A stretch of DNA of 21,004 nt from Granulosicoccaceae bacterium (GTDB lineage Bacteria; Pseudomonadota; Gammaproteobacteria; Granulosicoccales; Granulosicoccaceae): assembly GCA_023301405.1 (NCBI GenBank), contig JALZUX010000326.1:1-21004 (forward strand), in the 5' to 3' direction. A program made the translations under genes and the position numbers. The first letter of the stretch is position 1. Each line of letters begins with the position of its first letter. The notes beneath the pieces are model-generated. The model worked only from the letters and a program-made list of their open reading frames with translations. It did not search any database and had not been told where the DNA came from. Shown here one piece after another: positions 8,144 through 16,516 of this stretch.

Positions 8144-8175
8144 AAGGGCTGGTTTTTACCAGCCCTTTTTCGTTT
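8144..8175 (+). terminator. Intrinsic terminator after the zinc peptidase gene
   Basis: AAGGGCTGG (8144-8152) and CCAGCCCTT (8159-8167) form a 9-bp stem with a 6-base loop, followed by a T-rich tract (TTTCGTTTTT). It separates the peptidase gene from efp. Confidence 0.85.
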
Positions 8176-8232
8176 TTGTTGGCTCTTTTGAGAAGAATAG
8201 CGTCTGGAGATCGTCAGGATTGTTTTTGAAAG

Positions 8233-8262
8233 TAGCTTGTAACCCCTTGCAGCCGCTATAAT
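8233..8262 (+). promoter_or_regulatory. Probable efp promoter
   Basis: A perfect -10 box TATAAT lies at 8257-8262, 32 bases before the efp start and downstream of the preceding terminator. The -35 is poor: TAGCTT at 8233-8238 gives an 18-base spacer, while TTGTAA at 8237-8242 is too close. A promoter here is expected because of the terminator upstream. Confidence 0.45.
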
Positions 8263-8294
8263 CCCCACCAACTACAGCTAACCAGATAATAGTC

Positions 8295-8864
8295 ATGGCC
8301 AACGTCAGTACCAACGAATTCAAACGCGGTCTTAAAATAATTCTAGATAGCGATCCCTATACCATCGTAGAAAATGAATTCGTCAAGCCGGGTAAAGGCC
8401 AGGCGTTCAGTCGGGTTAAAGTTAGAAATCTCAAAACTGGTCGTACTGTTGAAAAAACATTCAAATCCGGTGAGTCAGTAGAAGCCGCTGACGTAATGGA
8501 TACAGATATGCAGTATTTGTATGCCGATGGTGAATTCTGGTATTTCATGGACCCCGTCAGCTTTGAGCAAATGGGGGCTTCGGCAAGTGCGGTTGCTGAA
8601 TCAAAGCAATGGCTTAAAGAACAAGATATGTGTGAAGTGACGCTATGGAATGGCGAGCCACTAACGGTGGCGGTCGCTAATTTTGTTGAGCTTAAAATTA
8701 CCCAGACTGACCCCGGCTTGCGTGGTGATACAGCGCAAGGCGGCACTAAGCCTGCAACACTCGAAACCGGTGCCACGGTAAATGTGCCGCTGTTCATTGA
8801 AGAGGGTGAAACGATCAAAATCGATACCCGGTCTGCAGAATATGTTGGCCGAGTAAAGGACTAA
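8295..8864 (+). CDS. efp: Translation elongation factor P
   Basis: EF-P binds ribosomes stalled on consecutive prolines and speeds peptide bond formation. The 189 residues have the normal three-domain form: KOW-like domain I, then two OB-fold domains (PVSFEQMG at about 87-94, C-terminal [19 protein letters not shown]). Domain I carries the loop KPGKGQ at 31-36 with Lys34, the residue that takes beta-lysine in E. coli and Salmonella, in the same sequence context. The next gene is epmA, the ligase for that modification. The lysine at the tip rules out the rhamnosylated-arginine (EarP) type. The ATG at 8295 gives the canonical [12 protein letters not shown] start, although no strong Shine-Dalgarno is visible. 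Confidence 0.97.
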   Translation: MANVSTNEFKRGLKIILDSDPYTIVENEFVKPGKGQAFSRVKVRNLKTGRTVEKTFKSGESVEAADVMDTDMQYLYADGEFWYFMDPVSFEQMGASASAVAESKQWLKEQDMCEVTLWNGEPLTVAVANFVELKITQTDPGLRGDTAQGGTKPATLETGATVNVPLFIEEGETIKIDTRSAEYVGRVKD

Positions 8865-8898
8865 TGCTTTTTAGGCTTGCGGAATATAGATAAGTATT

Positions 8899-9873
8899 AT
8901 GCAGTCAGCGACTGCTGACTGGCGACCCAATGCCAGTATCGAGGTATTAAAGCGCCGCGCCGCCTTTGTGCGGCAGGTGCGTGAATGGTTTTTCCTACAC
9001 AATATTCTTGAGGTTGAAACTCCTCAGTTGATTACAGGTGCCACCACCGACCCACATATTGATAGTTTTCAAGTGCAGGGTGAAGCATCGCGTTGTTTGC
9101 GAACCTCGGCAGAGTTTCATCAAAAAAGATTGCTTGCTGCCGGCAGTGGTGATATCTACGAGCTTGGCAAAGTATTCCGCGTTGATGAAAGCGGCCGTTA
9201 CCATAACCCCGAATTCACTATGTTGGAATGGTATCGCATTGGTATTGATCACCACACATTGATCGATGAAGCAGCGGCCTTGTTAAAGTACCTGCACGCT
9301 CAGGATTTCCCTGGCATAGAACGAATCAGCTATAGAGACTTATGGAGCAACCGTGCTGCCATTGATATCGCTGAACGCGATGCTGCAAAGCTAGTCAGGT
9401 TTATTGAGGCCTCTGGTTGTGAAGTCCCAGCAGTGATACAGCAAGACTATGACTCGCTGCTTGATCTGGGCATGTCTACGGTAATTGCAGAGAGCCTGAA
9501 CCGTGATTCTTACACGTGTATTTATAATTACCCGGCAAGCCAGGCGTCACTGGCAAAAATTGACTCTACTAACAGTGACTATGCATTTGCTTGTAGATTT
9601 GAAATTTACTATGGCTCTGTAGAGCTTGCTAACGGTTACCATGAACTGACTGACGGCGCCGAACAAAAAGCCCGCTTTGATGCCGATAACCAACAGCGTG
9701 CGCTCAATAATAAGCCAGCTATGGCGGTAGACAAGCACTTAATAGCAGCGTTAAACAGTGGTATGCCTGATTGTGCTGGAGTCGCTATCGGGCTTGATCG
9801 ACTCATGATGGTGTTAATGCCTGAAGTAGCCCGATTAAATCACTCGCTAAGCTTTGATTGGCATCGTGCATGA
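8899..9873 (+). CDS. epmA: EF-P--(R)-beta-lysine ligase
   Basis: EpmA (GenX/PoxA/YjeA) is a paralogue of the lysyl-tRNA synthetase catalytic core that attaches (R)-beta-lysine to Lys34 of EF-P. The 324 residues match the E. coli enzyme in length. There is no anticodon-binding domain, which separates it from LysS. Class II motifs are clear: TSAEFHQKRLLAAG at about 69-82, motif 2 FRVDESGRYHNPEFTMLEWY at 93-112, and motif 3 GVAIGLDRLM from about 294. It begins 34 bases after efp and its TGA overlaps the ATG of the next gene, so the three likely form one operon. EpmB, the lysine 2,3-aminomutase that supplies beta-lysine and sits next to efp in E. coli, is not in this window. Confidence 0.96.
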   Translation: MQSATADWRPNASIEVLKRRAAFVRQVREWFFLHNILEVETPQLITGATTDPHIDSFQVQGEASRCLRTSAEFHQKRLLAAGSGDIYELGKVFRVDESGRYHNPEFTMLEWYRIGIDHHTLIDEAAALLKYLHAQDFPGIERISYRDLWSNRAAIDIAERDAAKLVRFIEASGCEVPAVIQQDYDSLLDLGMSTVIAESLNRDSYTCIYNYPASQASLAKIDSTNSDYAFACRFEIYYGSVELANGYHELTDGAEQKARFDADNQQRALNNKPAMAVDKHLIAALNSGMPDCAGVAIGLDRLMMVLMPEVARLNHSLSFDWHRA

Positions 9874-10370
9874 GTAACGTACTTTTGTACAAAGATTGTA
9901 ATCAGCCGGCGCTTACTGCCTTGCTTGATGCTCTTGGCTTGCAAGTGCAGTTGGTGCAAGCTCAACAAAAGATACCTGGCAGCTTCTGGGGAGATGAAGA
10001 GGCGGGTTTGATTAAATCTACCATCTATATCCGGCCAGATACTCCAGTACATTCGGCGCTACATGAAGCCTGTCATTTTGCTTGTATGGATGATGAGCGG
10101 CGCGCAAGTTTGCACACCAATGCCGGAGGCAACAGTGCCGAAGAAAATGCTGTGTGTTACTTGCAAATCCTGCTGTCTGATGCGCTGCCTGACGTAGGCA
10201 GACGCAAAATGTTCAGTGATATGGATAGTTGGGGGTATTCGTTTCGGCTGGGGAGTACAGAACGCTGGTTTAGCGAAGACGCCAATGAAGCCAGGTTATT
10301 GCTACAGCAAAAAGGCTTACTCAAATTGGCCGATAGACTCACCCATTCTGACCGGTCTGCCTTCCAGTAA
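9870..10370 (+). CDS. HExxH-motif protein coupled to epmA
   Basis: This 166-residue protein starts at an ATG that overlaps the epmA stop codon (ATGA), so its translation is probably coupled to the EF-P ligase. It has SALHEACHF at 62-70 with an HExxH motif (H65, E66, H69) and a conserved-looking AEENAVCYLQ at about 90-99 whose Glu could be a third metal ligand, the gluzincin arrangement. No signal peptide or membrane segment is seen, so it should be cytoplasmic. E. coli EpmC (YfcM), which hydroxylates modified EF-P, also has an HExxH-type metal site in a similar context (SAIHEISHW). This protein could be a diverged EpmC-like hydroxylase, another EF-P-modifying enzyme, or an ImmA/IrrE-like peptidase with no EF-P role. 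Neighbourhood favours EF-P, but function is not established. Its 3' end overlaps psd by 54 bases. Confidence 0.85.
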   Translation: MSNVLLYKDCNQPALTALLDALGLQVQLVQAQQKIPGSFWGDEEAGLIKSTIYIRPDTPVHSALHEACHFACMDDERRASLHTNAGGNSAEENAVCYLQILLSDALPDVGRRKMFSDMDSWGYSFRLGSTERWFSEDANEARLLLQQKGLLKLADRLTHSDRSAFQ

Positions 10371-11261
10371 AGCGGTATCCCATTGCATGCCTTTTTCCAT
10401 TAGTAGAATGACGGTGGAGCCCATGTTAAAGCGCCCCATTTCTTCGCCTTTTTCAAGCTTAATCGTTTCTTCGGTGGCTGAGCTGTTGGCGTAATCGCGA
10501 TAAACGATTTTCCGGCTGTTTGGTGGTGTGATAAGCCCTGCCCATACAGTCTCGATGGCCGCCACATTGATCGCCCCTACCAACACCATGGCAAGTTTGC
10601 CAGCGTCGGTGTCAAATAAAGCAACGACTCTTTCGTTTCTGGCAAACAGGCGCGGTACTACCCTGACAGTATGCGGGGCCACGCTAAACAGCCGGCCGGG
10701 TACATAGTGCATGGATCGAAGCGTGCCAGTCACCGGCATATGAATACGGTGATAATCCCGGGGTGATAAATACAAGGTAGCGAACTGACCATCTGTAAAG
10801 GCGGCTGCATCTTCAGGGCGCCCGCCCAGTAGATCAAGGGCGGTGTAGTCCCGACCCTTAGCCTGAAAAATCTGTTCGCCTTTTATTGGCCCAAGCTGAG
10901 AGACGCAGCCGTCAACAGGGCTAGCAATGCTGTTTGCAGCAGGGGTGATCGGACGCAAGCCGGGTTTCAGCTCGCGTGTGAAGAACGCGTTGAAGCTTTC
11001 ATAATCAGCGGGTGATTCATGAGCCGCCTCTGTCATATCGACCTTAAAAAGCTTGGCGAATGCGCTGATTGCACGGGCGCAATGACGGCTTTTAATACGA
11101 GTGAGTTTAAATACAACGCGTGATACCAAATGATGGGGCAGCACATAGAGTGGCCACGACTTCAATCGGTCAGAAAAGGCATTCAAGGGCAGGATATCCG
11201 CGTAGAGGCTGAAAAGAGTCGACCCAATTGTACATTCTTGAGCGCTGTAATGGGCTACCAT
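10317..11261 (-). CDS. psd: Phosphatidylserine decarboxylase proenzyme
   Basis: Psd decarboxylates phosphatidylserine to phosphatidylethanolamine at the inner membrane. The 314-residue proenzyme cleaves itself at the Ser of the (L/M)GST motif to make the pyruvoyl group: here MGST at 280-283 with S282. The other self-cleavage triad members are D117 (ASPVDGCVSQLG) and H174 (SPRDYHRIHMP). VPGRLFSV, LFARNERV and ETVWAGLITPP also match the E. coli enzyme. Methionine replaces the common Leu before GST, a mild variant. The start at 11261 is the only ATG in reach and leaves an N-terminus about 20 residues longer than in E. coli; it has no good Shine-Dalgarno. The gene is convergent with the HExxH gene, divergent from prmB, and probably transcribed alone. 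Confidence 0.96.
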   Translation of the reverse strand: MVAHYSAQECTIGSTLFSLYADILPLNAFSDRLKSWPLYVLPHHLVSRVVFKLTRIKSRHCARAISAFAKLFKVDMTEAAHESPADYESFNAFFTRELKPGLRPITPAANSIASPVDGCVSQLGPIKGEQIFQAKGRDYTALDLLGGRPEDAAAFTDGQFATLYLSPRDYHRIHMPVTGTLRSMHYVPGRLFSVAPHTVRVVPRLFARNERVVALFDTDAGKLAMVLVGAINVAAIETVWAGLITPPNSRKIVYRDYANSSATEETIKLEKGEEMGRFNMGSTVILLMEKGMQWDTALLEGRPVRMGESIGQFE

Positions 11262-11304
11262 GTTAAGAGGTATTATTAACTTTTACAGCAGGAAATCACC
11301 CTTG

Positions 11305-12207
11305 ATGTCGGTATCCAAAGCGCCACTACTGGAACTTGAAAATTGTACGCTTGCAGAGCTGATCGAAGCAGGTCGTGATTACCTTGAAGCGCACGATCTA
11401 GTCTATGGCCACGGCACTGACAACGCACTTGATGAGTCGGCCTGGCTGGCGATGGAAGCCTGTGGTCACTCCCCGGCGATCGCGTTGGATGACTACAATG
11501 TTGTGATAAATAAGGGGCATCTGGCCAGGGCCAAAGACTGGTTTCAGAAACGCGCACTGGAACATATACCCACCGCTTATATCACGGGTCGAAGCTGGTT
11601 TTGTGGGCTTGAATTTATCACTGACAAACGCGCACTGATACCGCGTAGCCCAATTGCAGAACTTATTGCAAATTACTATGAACCGTGGTTGGCAGAGTCT
11701 CCGGCCACGGTGCTGGACTTGTGTTGTGGTGGTGGGTGTATAGCGATTGCTACAGCGCTGGCGTTTCCTGAAGCGCAAGTGCATGGCAGTGATTTGTCCG
11801 CTGACGCATTGCAGCTGGCTGCATTAAATCGGGATAAACATGCTTTAAATGACCGATTGCAGTTATTTGAAGGTGATCTGTTTCAGCCGCTGCCAGTTGG
11901 CCAGCGTTATGATTTGATTATATCTAATCCTCCTTACGTTGATCAGCATGATATGCAGTCGCTTGCTGCTGAGTTTCATCGTGAACCGCAGTTGGGCCTT
12001 GCTGCAGGTACAGACGGACTCGATATCGTCGAGCGCATTCTGGATCGTGCCAGTCAGATGCTCACTGCGGCAGGAGTATTGATTGTTGAAGTCGGCAATT
12101 CACAGCCCGCAGTTGATGAGCGTTTTGCTGGTCTTGATCTGATTTGGCTTGAATTTGAATTCGGCGGCGGCGGGGTGTTTTTAATGACCGCAGAATCACT
12201 AAAATAG
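11305..12207 (+). CDS. prmB: Ribosomal protein L3 glutamine methyltransferase
   Basis: PrmB N5-methylates a glutamine of ribosomal protein L3 using S-adenosylmethionine. The 300 residues show an N-terminal helical domain, IPRSPIAELI at about 112-121, the SAM-binding motif VLDLCCGGGCIAIA at 136-149, and the catalytic NPPY at 208-211. The Arg-Ser-Pro in the pre-motif loop, the segment EFHREPQLGLAAGTDGLD, and the end WLEFEFGGGGVFLMT distinguish PrmB from PrmC. The start ATG at 11305 has AGGAA at 11290-11294. A longer frame from ATG 11260 exists, but its start overlaps the psd start codon and adds no conserved residues. The gap to divergent psd is then 43 bases, which must contain both sets of signals. 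Confidence 0.94.
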   Translation: MSVSKAPLLELENCTLAELIEAGRDYLEAHDLVYGHGTDNALDESAWLAMEACGHSPAIALDDYNVVINKGHLARAKDWFQKRALEHIPTAYITGRSWFCGLEFITDKRALIPRSPIAELIANYYEPWLAESPATVLDLCCGGGCIAIATALAFPEAQVHGSDLSADALQLAALNRDKHALNDRLQLFEGDLFQPLPVGQRYDLIISNPPYVDQHDMQSLAAEFHREPQLGLAAGTDGLDIVERILDRASQMLTAAGVLIVEVGNSQPAVDERFAGLDLIWLEFEFGGGGVFLMTAESLK

Positions 12208-12231
12208 CGCAATTGGGTAAGGGTATCATCA

Positions 12232-12270
12232 GCAATATATTGCGGTGATTATTTTGAATTACGTTAAAAT
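12232..12270 (+). promoter_or_regulatory. Candidate putA promoter with palindrome
   Basis: GCAATATATTGC at 12232-12243 is a perfect 12-base palindrome 60 bases before putA. It overlaps a possible -35 (TTGCGG, 12240-12245), which lies 19 bases from a -10-like TAAAAT (12265-12270). The palindrome is a fact of the sequence; its role as an operator is inference. Confidence 0.35.
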
Positions 12271-12302
12271 ATAAAGATAAATTCAACCATCGGTTTACTG
12301 AA

Positions 12303-15300
12303 ATGCCAGAGCTTCAATCTTATCGTGACATCGTTCGGCAGCGTTACTTGCAGACCGAGCCGGAAATAGTCACTGAACTTCTGGCTGAGCAGTCTCTCAG
12401 TGAGCGTGAGCGCTCAATGCTGACTGAAATGGCGGCAAAAACTGTTGCTGTACTGCGTAAAGAAAATAACCCCACGATCATGGAGAGCTTTCTCTCTGAG
12501 TACGGACTATCTACCCGTGAAGGGGTTGGCCTTATGTGTTTGGCAGAGGCATTGTTAAGGGTGCCTGATGCCACCACTGTTGATGAGTTGATTGCTGATA
12601 AAATAGAGCCATCTAACTGGGGCGTCCATTTAGGTAAATCCAGTTCATCGCTGGTCAATGCTTCCACTTGGGCATTGTTGTTAACTGGTCAAATTCTTGA
12701 CGAATCAATTGAAAGTGCAGAAAACCCCACGCCGGTAGTGGCGCTGCGGCAGTTGATCCGTCGGCTGGGAGAGCCGGTAGTCAGAAAAGCAGTAAGCCAA
12801 GCGATGAAAATGCTGGGTAAACAGTTTGTACTGGGCCAGACTATAGATGAAGCATTGAAAGAAGCTCGCACTCTTGAAGCCAAGGGTTATACCTACTCAT
12901 ACGACATGCTGGGCGAGGCCGCGCGCACGCACGCTGATGCCGAGCGATATCACCAAGCTTATGCAAGCGCTATACAAAGTATCGCTAAAGCTGGAGGGTC
13001 TGGTATTACTGAGCGGCCCGGTATTTCCGTTAAGTTGTCTGCGCTGTATCCCCGCTATGAATACACCCATAAAGAAGCTGTTATGGAGCACTTGCTGCCA
13101 CGTATCGCCAACCTTGTTGATATGGCCGCAAAAGCTGATATAGGGCTGAACATTGATGCTGAAGAAGCAGACCGCCTTGATCTGTCACTCGATATCATTG
13201 GCGCCCTGTTGGCCAGAGATGAAAACACCGGATGGAACGGCTTTGGTGTCGTGGTACAAGCGTATGGTCGCCGTGCATTGCCCGTACTTGATTGGTTGCT
13301 TGCTGCGTGCAAATTGCATCAGCGTAAAGTTATGGTGCGCTTAGTTAAAGGGGCTTATTGGGATGCAGAAATTAAACAGGCTCAAGAACTTGGGCTGACT
13401 AATTTTCCGGTCTATACGCGCAAAGCAATTACTGATTTAAGTTACCTGGTTTGTGCTCAACGACTACTGGATAACCGTGATTGTATATACCCTCAGTTTG
13501 CAACTCATAATGCACATACTGTTTCGGCGATCCGCTACATGGCAGGTAGTGATACATCAAGTTATGAGTTTCAGCGTCTGCATGGAATGGGTGAATCTTT
13601 ACACGATAATATTCTGCAACAGCACGGCACTCGATGCCGTATTTATGCGCCTGTTGGGGCGCATGTCGATCTGTTGGCCTATCTGGTTCGGCGTCTGCTA
13701 GAAAACGGTGCAAACAGTTCATTTGTCAATCAAATAGTGAACGAAGATCTTAGTCCACAGGAAGTTGCTCGTTGTCCGGTAACGGAAGTCATGACCTTTG
13801 ACAAGATTGAGCATCCCGCAATCAGTAAGCCACTGGAACTCTATACACCAGAGCGGGCAAACTCCAAGGGTTATCGAATAAATGACCCTGCATCGATTCA
13901 ACCTTTAATTGATGCGCGCGAAGGGTTTCGCGAACACCAGTTTCATGCAGCGCCTATTGTGCCCGGGGAGTATGCCGGTGCTGCAGTGATCAATATAATC
14001 AACCCTGCTAAACCGGGTGACATCGTAGGCACAGTGATCGAAGCAACTGTTGAAGACGTCAATGCTGCCATTGAAACTGCCCGCCAGTCTTTCACTCCGT
14101 GGCAGTCAAGTACCACCCTTGACAGAGCCGGCTGTCTTATCAATGCAGCGGCAATGTACGAGAATAACATTGCTGAACTATCAGCACTGATTTGCCGTGA
14201 AGCAGGCAAGCACCTTTCAGATGCCATCGCTGAAGTACGTGAGGCCGTTGATTTCTTGCGTTATTACGCAGCACAAGCCACAAACCAGAGTGAACAACAC
14301 AGTGCGCGCGGGGTGATTGTATGTATTAGTCCATGGAATTTCCCTTTAGCCATATTTACCGGTCAGATTGCTGCGGCACTTGCTGCGGGTAATACTGTGT
14401 TGGCAAAGCCCGCACCGCAAACGCCGTTGATTGCGGCGAAAGCTGTTGCGCTATTGCATGCGGCAGCAATCCCACAAAATATCCTGCAACTGTTGCTGGG
14501 TGATGGTGCTGTTATCGGCCAGACGCTTGTCGCAGATGTTCGTGTGGATGGTGTCTGTTTCACCGGCTCCACTGCTGTAGCCAAAAGTATTGAACAAACA
14601 CTGGCTCAACGTAGTCTCGAAGATATCAATGCCGGTGCCAGTGGTGATCCGATGTTGATTGCAGAAACCGGTGGCCTGAACGCCATGATGGCAGATACAA
14701 CTGCACTTACAGAACAAGTGGTGCGTGATGTATTAATTTCAGCATTTCAAAGTGCCGGGCAACGTTGTTCAGCGTTGCGTATGCTCTACATTCAAGAGGA
14801 AGCTGAACAGCGATTTCTTGATATGCTATCGGGCGCGCTTGACACCCTGAATGTCGGTGATCCATGGCAACTGTTCACTGATGTTGGGCCAGTGATTGAT
14901 GCAGCGGCTCGTAAGAAGATAAACGACTATTGTCGCAGCAGAGACAAAGCCGGACAGCTGGTAAAGCAATTGTCAGTGCCCGAAGATGGGCACTATGTTG
15001 GTCCTGCGATTATTAAGGTCAGTGGCATCGAGGATCTGCAAGAAGAAATTTTTGGCCCCATACTGCATGTAGCTACGTTCAAGGCTGATCAAATCGATGA
15101 AACCATTGATGCAATTAATAGCAAAGGCTATGGACTCACGTTTGGACTACATACCCGTATTGATGATCGGGTGCAGCAGATAGTTGATCGAATTAAAACC
15201 GGCAACATCTATGTAAACCGCAATCAGATTGGTGCAGTGGTAGGGTCACAGCCCTTTGGTGGTGAGGGAAAATCAGGCACTGGTCCCAAAGCAGGCGGTC

Positions 15301-15989
15301 CTAATTATTTGCCTCGATTTTATGCAACTGCCCCTAACAACATTGAGGACTCAAGTTCCAGTCGTGCTCCTGAGCCATCAAAAGATCAGTCGCTGACACT
15401 ACAGGTGCTGACCGGTGAGCTTGAATCTATTTCGCCATTGCCAACCCCGTTAACACCAGAGCACGCTGACCAGGTCAGTGCCCTAAGTGAGCTTGCCAAT
15501 GCGTTTGACGCTGAGCTGCATTCAATTGATATAGATTGGCTTTTACCCGGGCCCACGGGCGAGAGTAATCGTCTATCGCTACAACCGCGTGGCCGCGTGC
15601 TGGTAATTGGGTCTGATCTGAAAAAAATGGTACAGCAAAGTATTGATGCAATGATTGCTGGTTGTGCTGTTTTGCTGGTCATGTCAACGCCTGATTCGTC
15701 AGATGACACACTCGATCGTCTGCAAAGCGATGCACTGCCGTTTAAGTGCCTTAGCGGTTATGTTGACGCGGAGCTTCTATCAGAGCTTACGCATATAAAT
15801 GCTGTAGCGATAAGTAGCACGGCCGAACAAGTGCGCTGCACTCGCATGGCGTTGTCGGTGCGTGAAGGCGCACTATTACCGTTAGTTACTGATGGTAATA
15901 CGCCGTACCGTTATGCCGTTGAACGGCATGTATGTATCGATACGACAGCGGCAGGTGGAAATGCCACTTTGCTGGCGGCGGCTGAGTAA
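12303..15989 (+). CDS. putA: Bifunctional proline dehydrogenase / P5C dehydrogenase
   Basis: PutA oxidises proline to glutamate in two steps, with FAD in the first domain and NAD in the second, channelling pyrroline-5-carboxylate between them. The 1228 residues start directly with the helical arm. No ribbon-helix-helix DNA-binding domain precedes it, so this is the type with a C-terminal domain but no autorepressor. The proline dehydrogenase barrel shows VKLSALYPRYE near 243-253, NIDAEEADRLDLSLDI, VRLVKGAYWDAEIK, ATHNAHT near 400 and YAPVGAHVDLLAYLVRR. The aldehyde dehydrogenase part shows CISPWNFPLAIFTG, FTGSTAVA, E788 in AETGG, catalytic C822 in SAGQRCSALR, and GSQPFGGEGKSGTGPKAGG. A Rossmann-like C-terminal domain (about 1040-1228) ends in TTAAGGNATLLAAAE. 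Proline entry gene putP is not in view. Confidence 0.97.
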   Translation: MPELQSYRDIVRQRYLQTEPEIVTELLAEQSLSERERSMLTEMAAKTVAVLRKENNPTIMESFLSEYGLSTREGVGLMCLAEALLRVPDATTVDELIADKIEPSNWGVHLGKSSSSLVNASTWALLLTGQILDESIESAENPTPVVALRQLIRRLGEPVVRKAVSQAMKMLGKQFVLGQTIDEALKEARTLEAKGYTYSYDMLGEAARTHADAERYHQAYASAIQSIAKAGGSGITERPGISVKLSALYPRYEYTHKEAVMEHLLPRIANLVDMAAKADIGLNIDAEEADRLDLSLDIIGALLARDENTGWNGFGVVVQAYGRRALPVLDWLLAACKLHQRKVMVRLVKGAYWDAEIKQAQELGLTNFPVYTRKAITDLSYLVCAQRLLDNRDCIYPQFATHNAHTVSAIRYMAGSDTSSYEFQRLHGMGESLHDNILQQHGTRCRIYAPVGAHVDLLAYLVRRLLENGANSSFVNQIVNEDLSPQEVARCPVTEVMTFDKIEHPAISKPLELYTPERANSKGYRINDPASIQPLIDAREGFREHQFHAAPIVPGEYAGAAVINIINPAKPGDIVGTVIEATVEDVNAAIETARQSFTPWQSSTTLDRAGCLINAAAMYENNIAELSALICREAGKHLSDAIAEVREAVDFLRYYAAQATNQSEQHSARGVIVCISPWNFPLAIFTGQIAAALAAGNTVLAKPAPQTPLIAAKAVALLHAAAIPQNILQLLLGDGAVIGQTLVADVRVDGVCFTGSTAVAKSIEQTLAQRSLEDINAGASGDPMLIAETGGLNAMMADTTALTEQVVRDVLISAFQSAGQRCSALRMLYIQEEAEQRFLDMLSGALDTLNVGDPWQLFTDVGPVIDAAARKKINDYCRSRDKAGQLVKQLSVPEDGHYVGPAIIKVSGIEDLQEEIFGPILHVATFKADQIDETIDAINSKGYGLTFGLHTRIDDRVQQIVDRIKTGNIYVNRNQIGAVVGSQPFGGEGKSGTGPKAGGPNYLPRFYATAPNNIEDSSSSRAPEPSKDQSLTLQVLTGELESISPLPTPLTPEHADQVSALSELANAFDAELHSIDIDWLLPGPTGESNRLSLQPRGRVLVIGSDLKKMVQQSIDAMIAGCAVLLVMSTPDSSDDTLDRLQSDALPFKCLSGYVDAELLSELTHINAVAISSTAEQVRCTRMALSVREGALLPLVTDGNTPYRYAVERHVCIDTTAAGGNATLLAAAE

Positions 15990-16013
15990 AGCAATAGAGT
16001 GGAAGGCATTCCA

Positions 16014-16469
16014 ATGAAGTTAAAACAAGATGACCTGAAAGGCCCCGAAATCGCCCTATTGCTTCAGCAGCATTTAGATGACATGGCACTTTACTCGCCG
16101 GCAGATAGCGTTCACGCACTTGATCTAAGCGCGTTGCGTCAGCCAGAAATTACTTTTTGGTCGGTTTGGGAAAATGATGAACTGTTGGGTTGCGGAGCCT
16201 TAAAAGAGCTTGATAATGAAAATGGTGAAATAAAATCAATGCGCACCGGAAGGGGACACTTACGTAAGGGTGTTGCCGCTATGGTGTTGAAGCATATTAT
16301 TAGTACAGCAACCATGCGGGGTTACCAACGCCTTAGCCTTGAGACCGGGTCGGTCAAGTCGTTTGGCCCGGCACGTAGGCTTTATACGCGTTTTGGTTTT
16401 GAGGAATGCGAACCGTTTGGTGACTACACGCTTGATCCTTTTAGTGTTTTTATGACCGTAACTATTTAG
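16014..16469 (+). CDS. GNAT-family N-acetyltransferase
   Basis: This 151-residue protein is an acetyl-CoA-dependent acyltransferase of the GNAT superfamily. Seen are a beta-strand ELLGCGALKELD at about 56-67, EIKSMRT at 72-78, the cofactor-binding loop HLRKGVAAMVLKHI at 82-95 (a variant of the R/Q-x-x-G-x-G/A motif), LSLETG at 107-112, and ARRLYTRFGFEECEPFGDY at about 120-138. The substrate cannot be told from sequence. The start ATG at 16014 has GGAAGG at 16001-16006. It begins 24 bases after putA and may share its transcript. Confidence 0.9.
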   Translation: MKLKQDDLKGPEIALLLQQHLDDMALYSPADSVHALDLSALRQPEITFWSVWENDELLGCGALKELDNENGEIKSMRTGRGHLRKGVAAMVLKHIISTATMRGYQRLSLETGSVKSFGPARRLYTRFGFEECEPFGDYTLDPFSVFMTVTI

Positions 16470-16516
16470 CCTGTTTCGCAGAACACAACCATCAAAACCC
16501 TATGAATATAGTGACC

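Noticed and set aside
8357..8818. 153-codon minus-strand frame inside efp, and similar antisense frames in putA and the giant gene
   Set aside because: They mirror the codon structure of well-recognised genes, have low-complexity Ser/Thr/Val-rich products, and match no family.
11259..11262. CATG giving facing ATG codons on both strands, one for psd and one for an extended prmB
   Set aside because: The prmB frame has a better start at 11305 with AGGAA, and the extra 15 residues are not typical of PrmB, so the shared start is probably coincidence.
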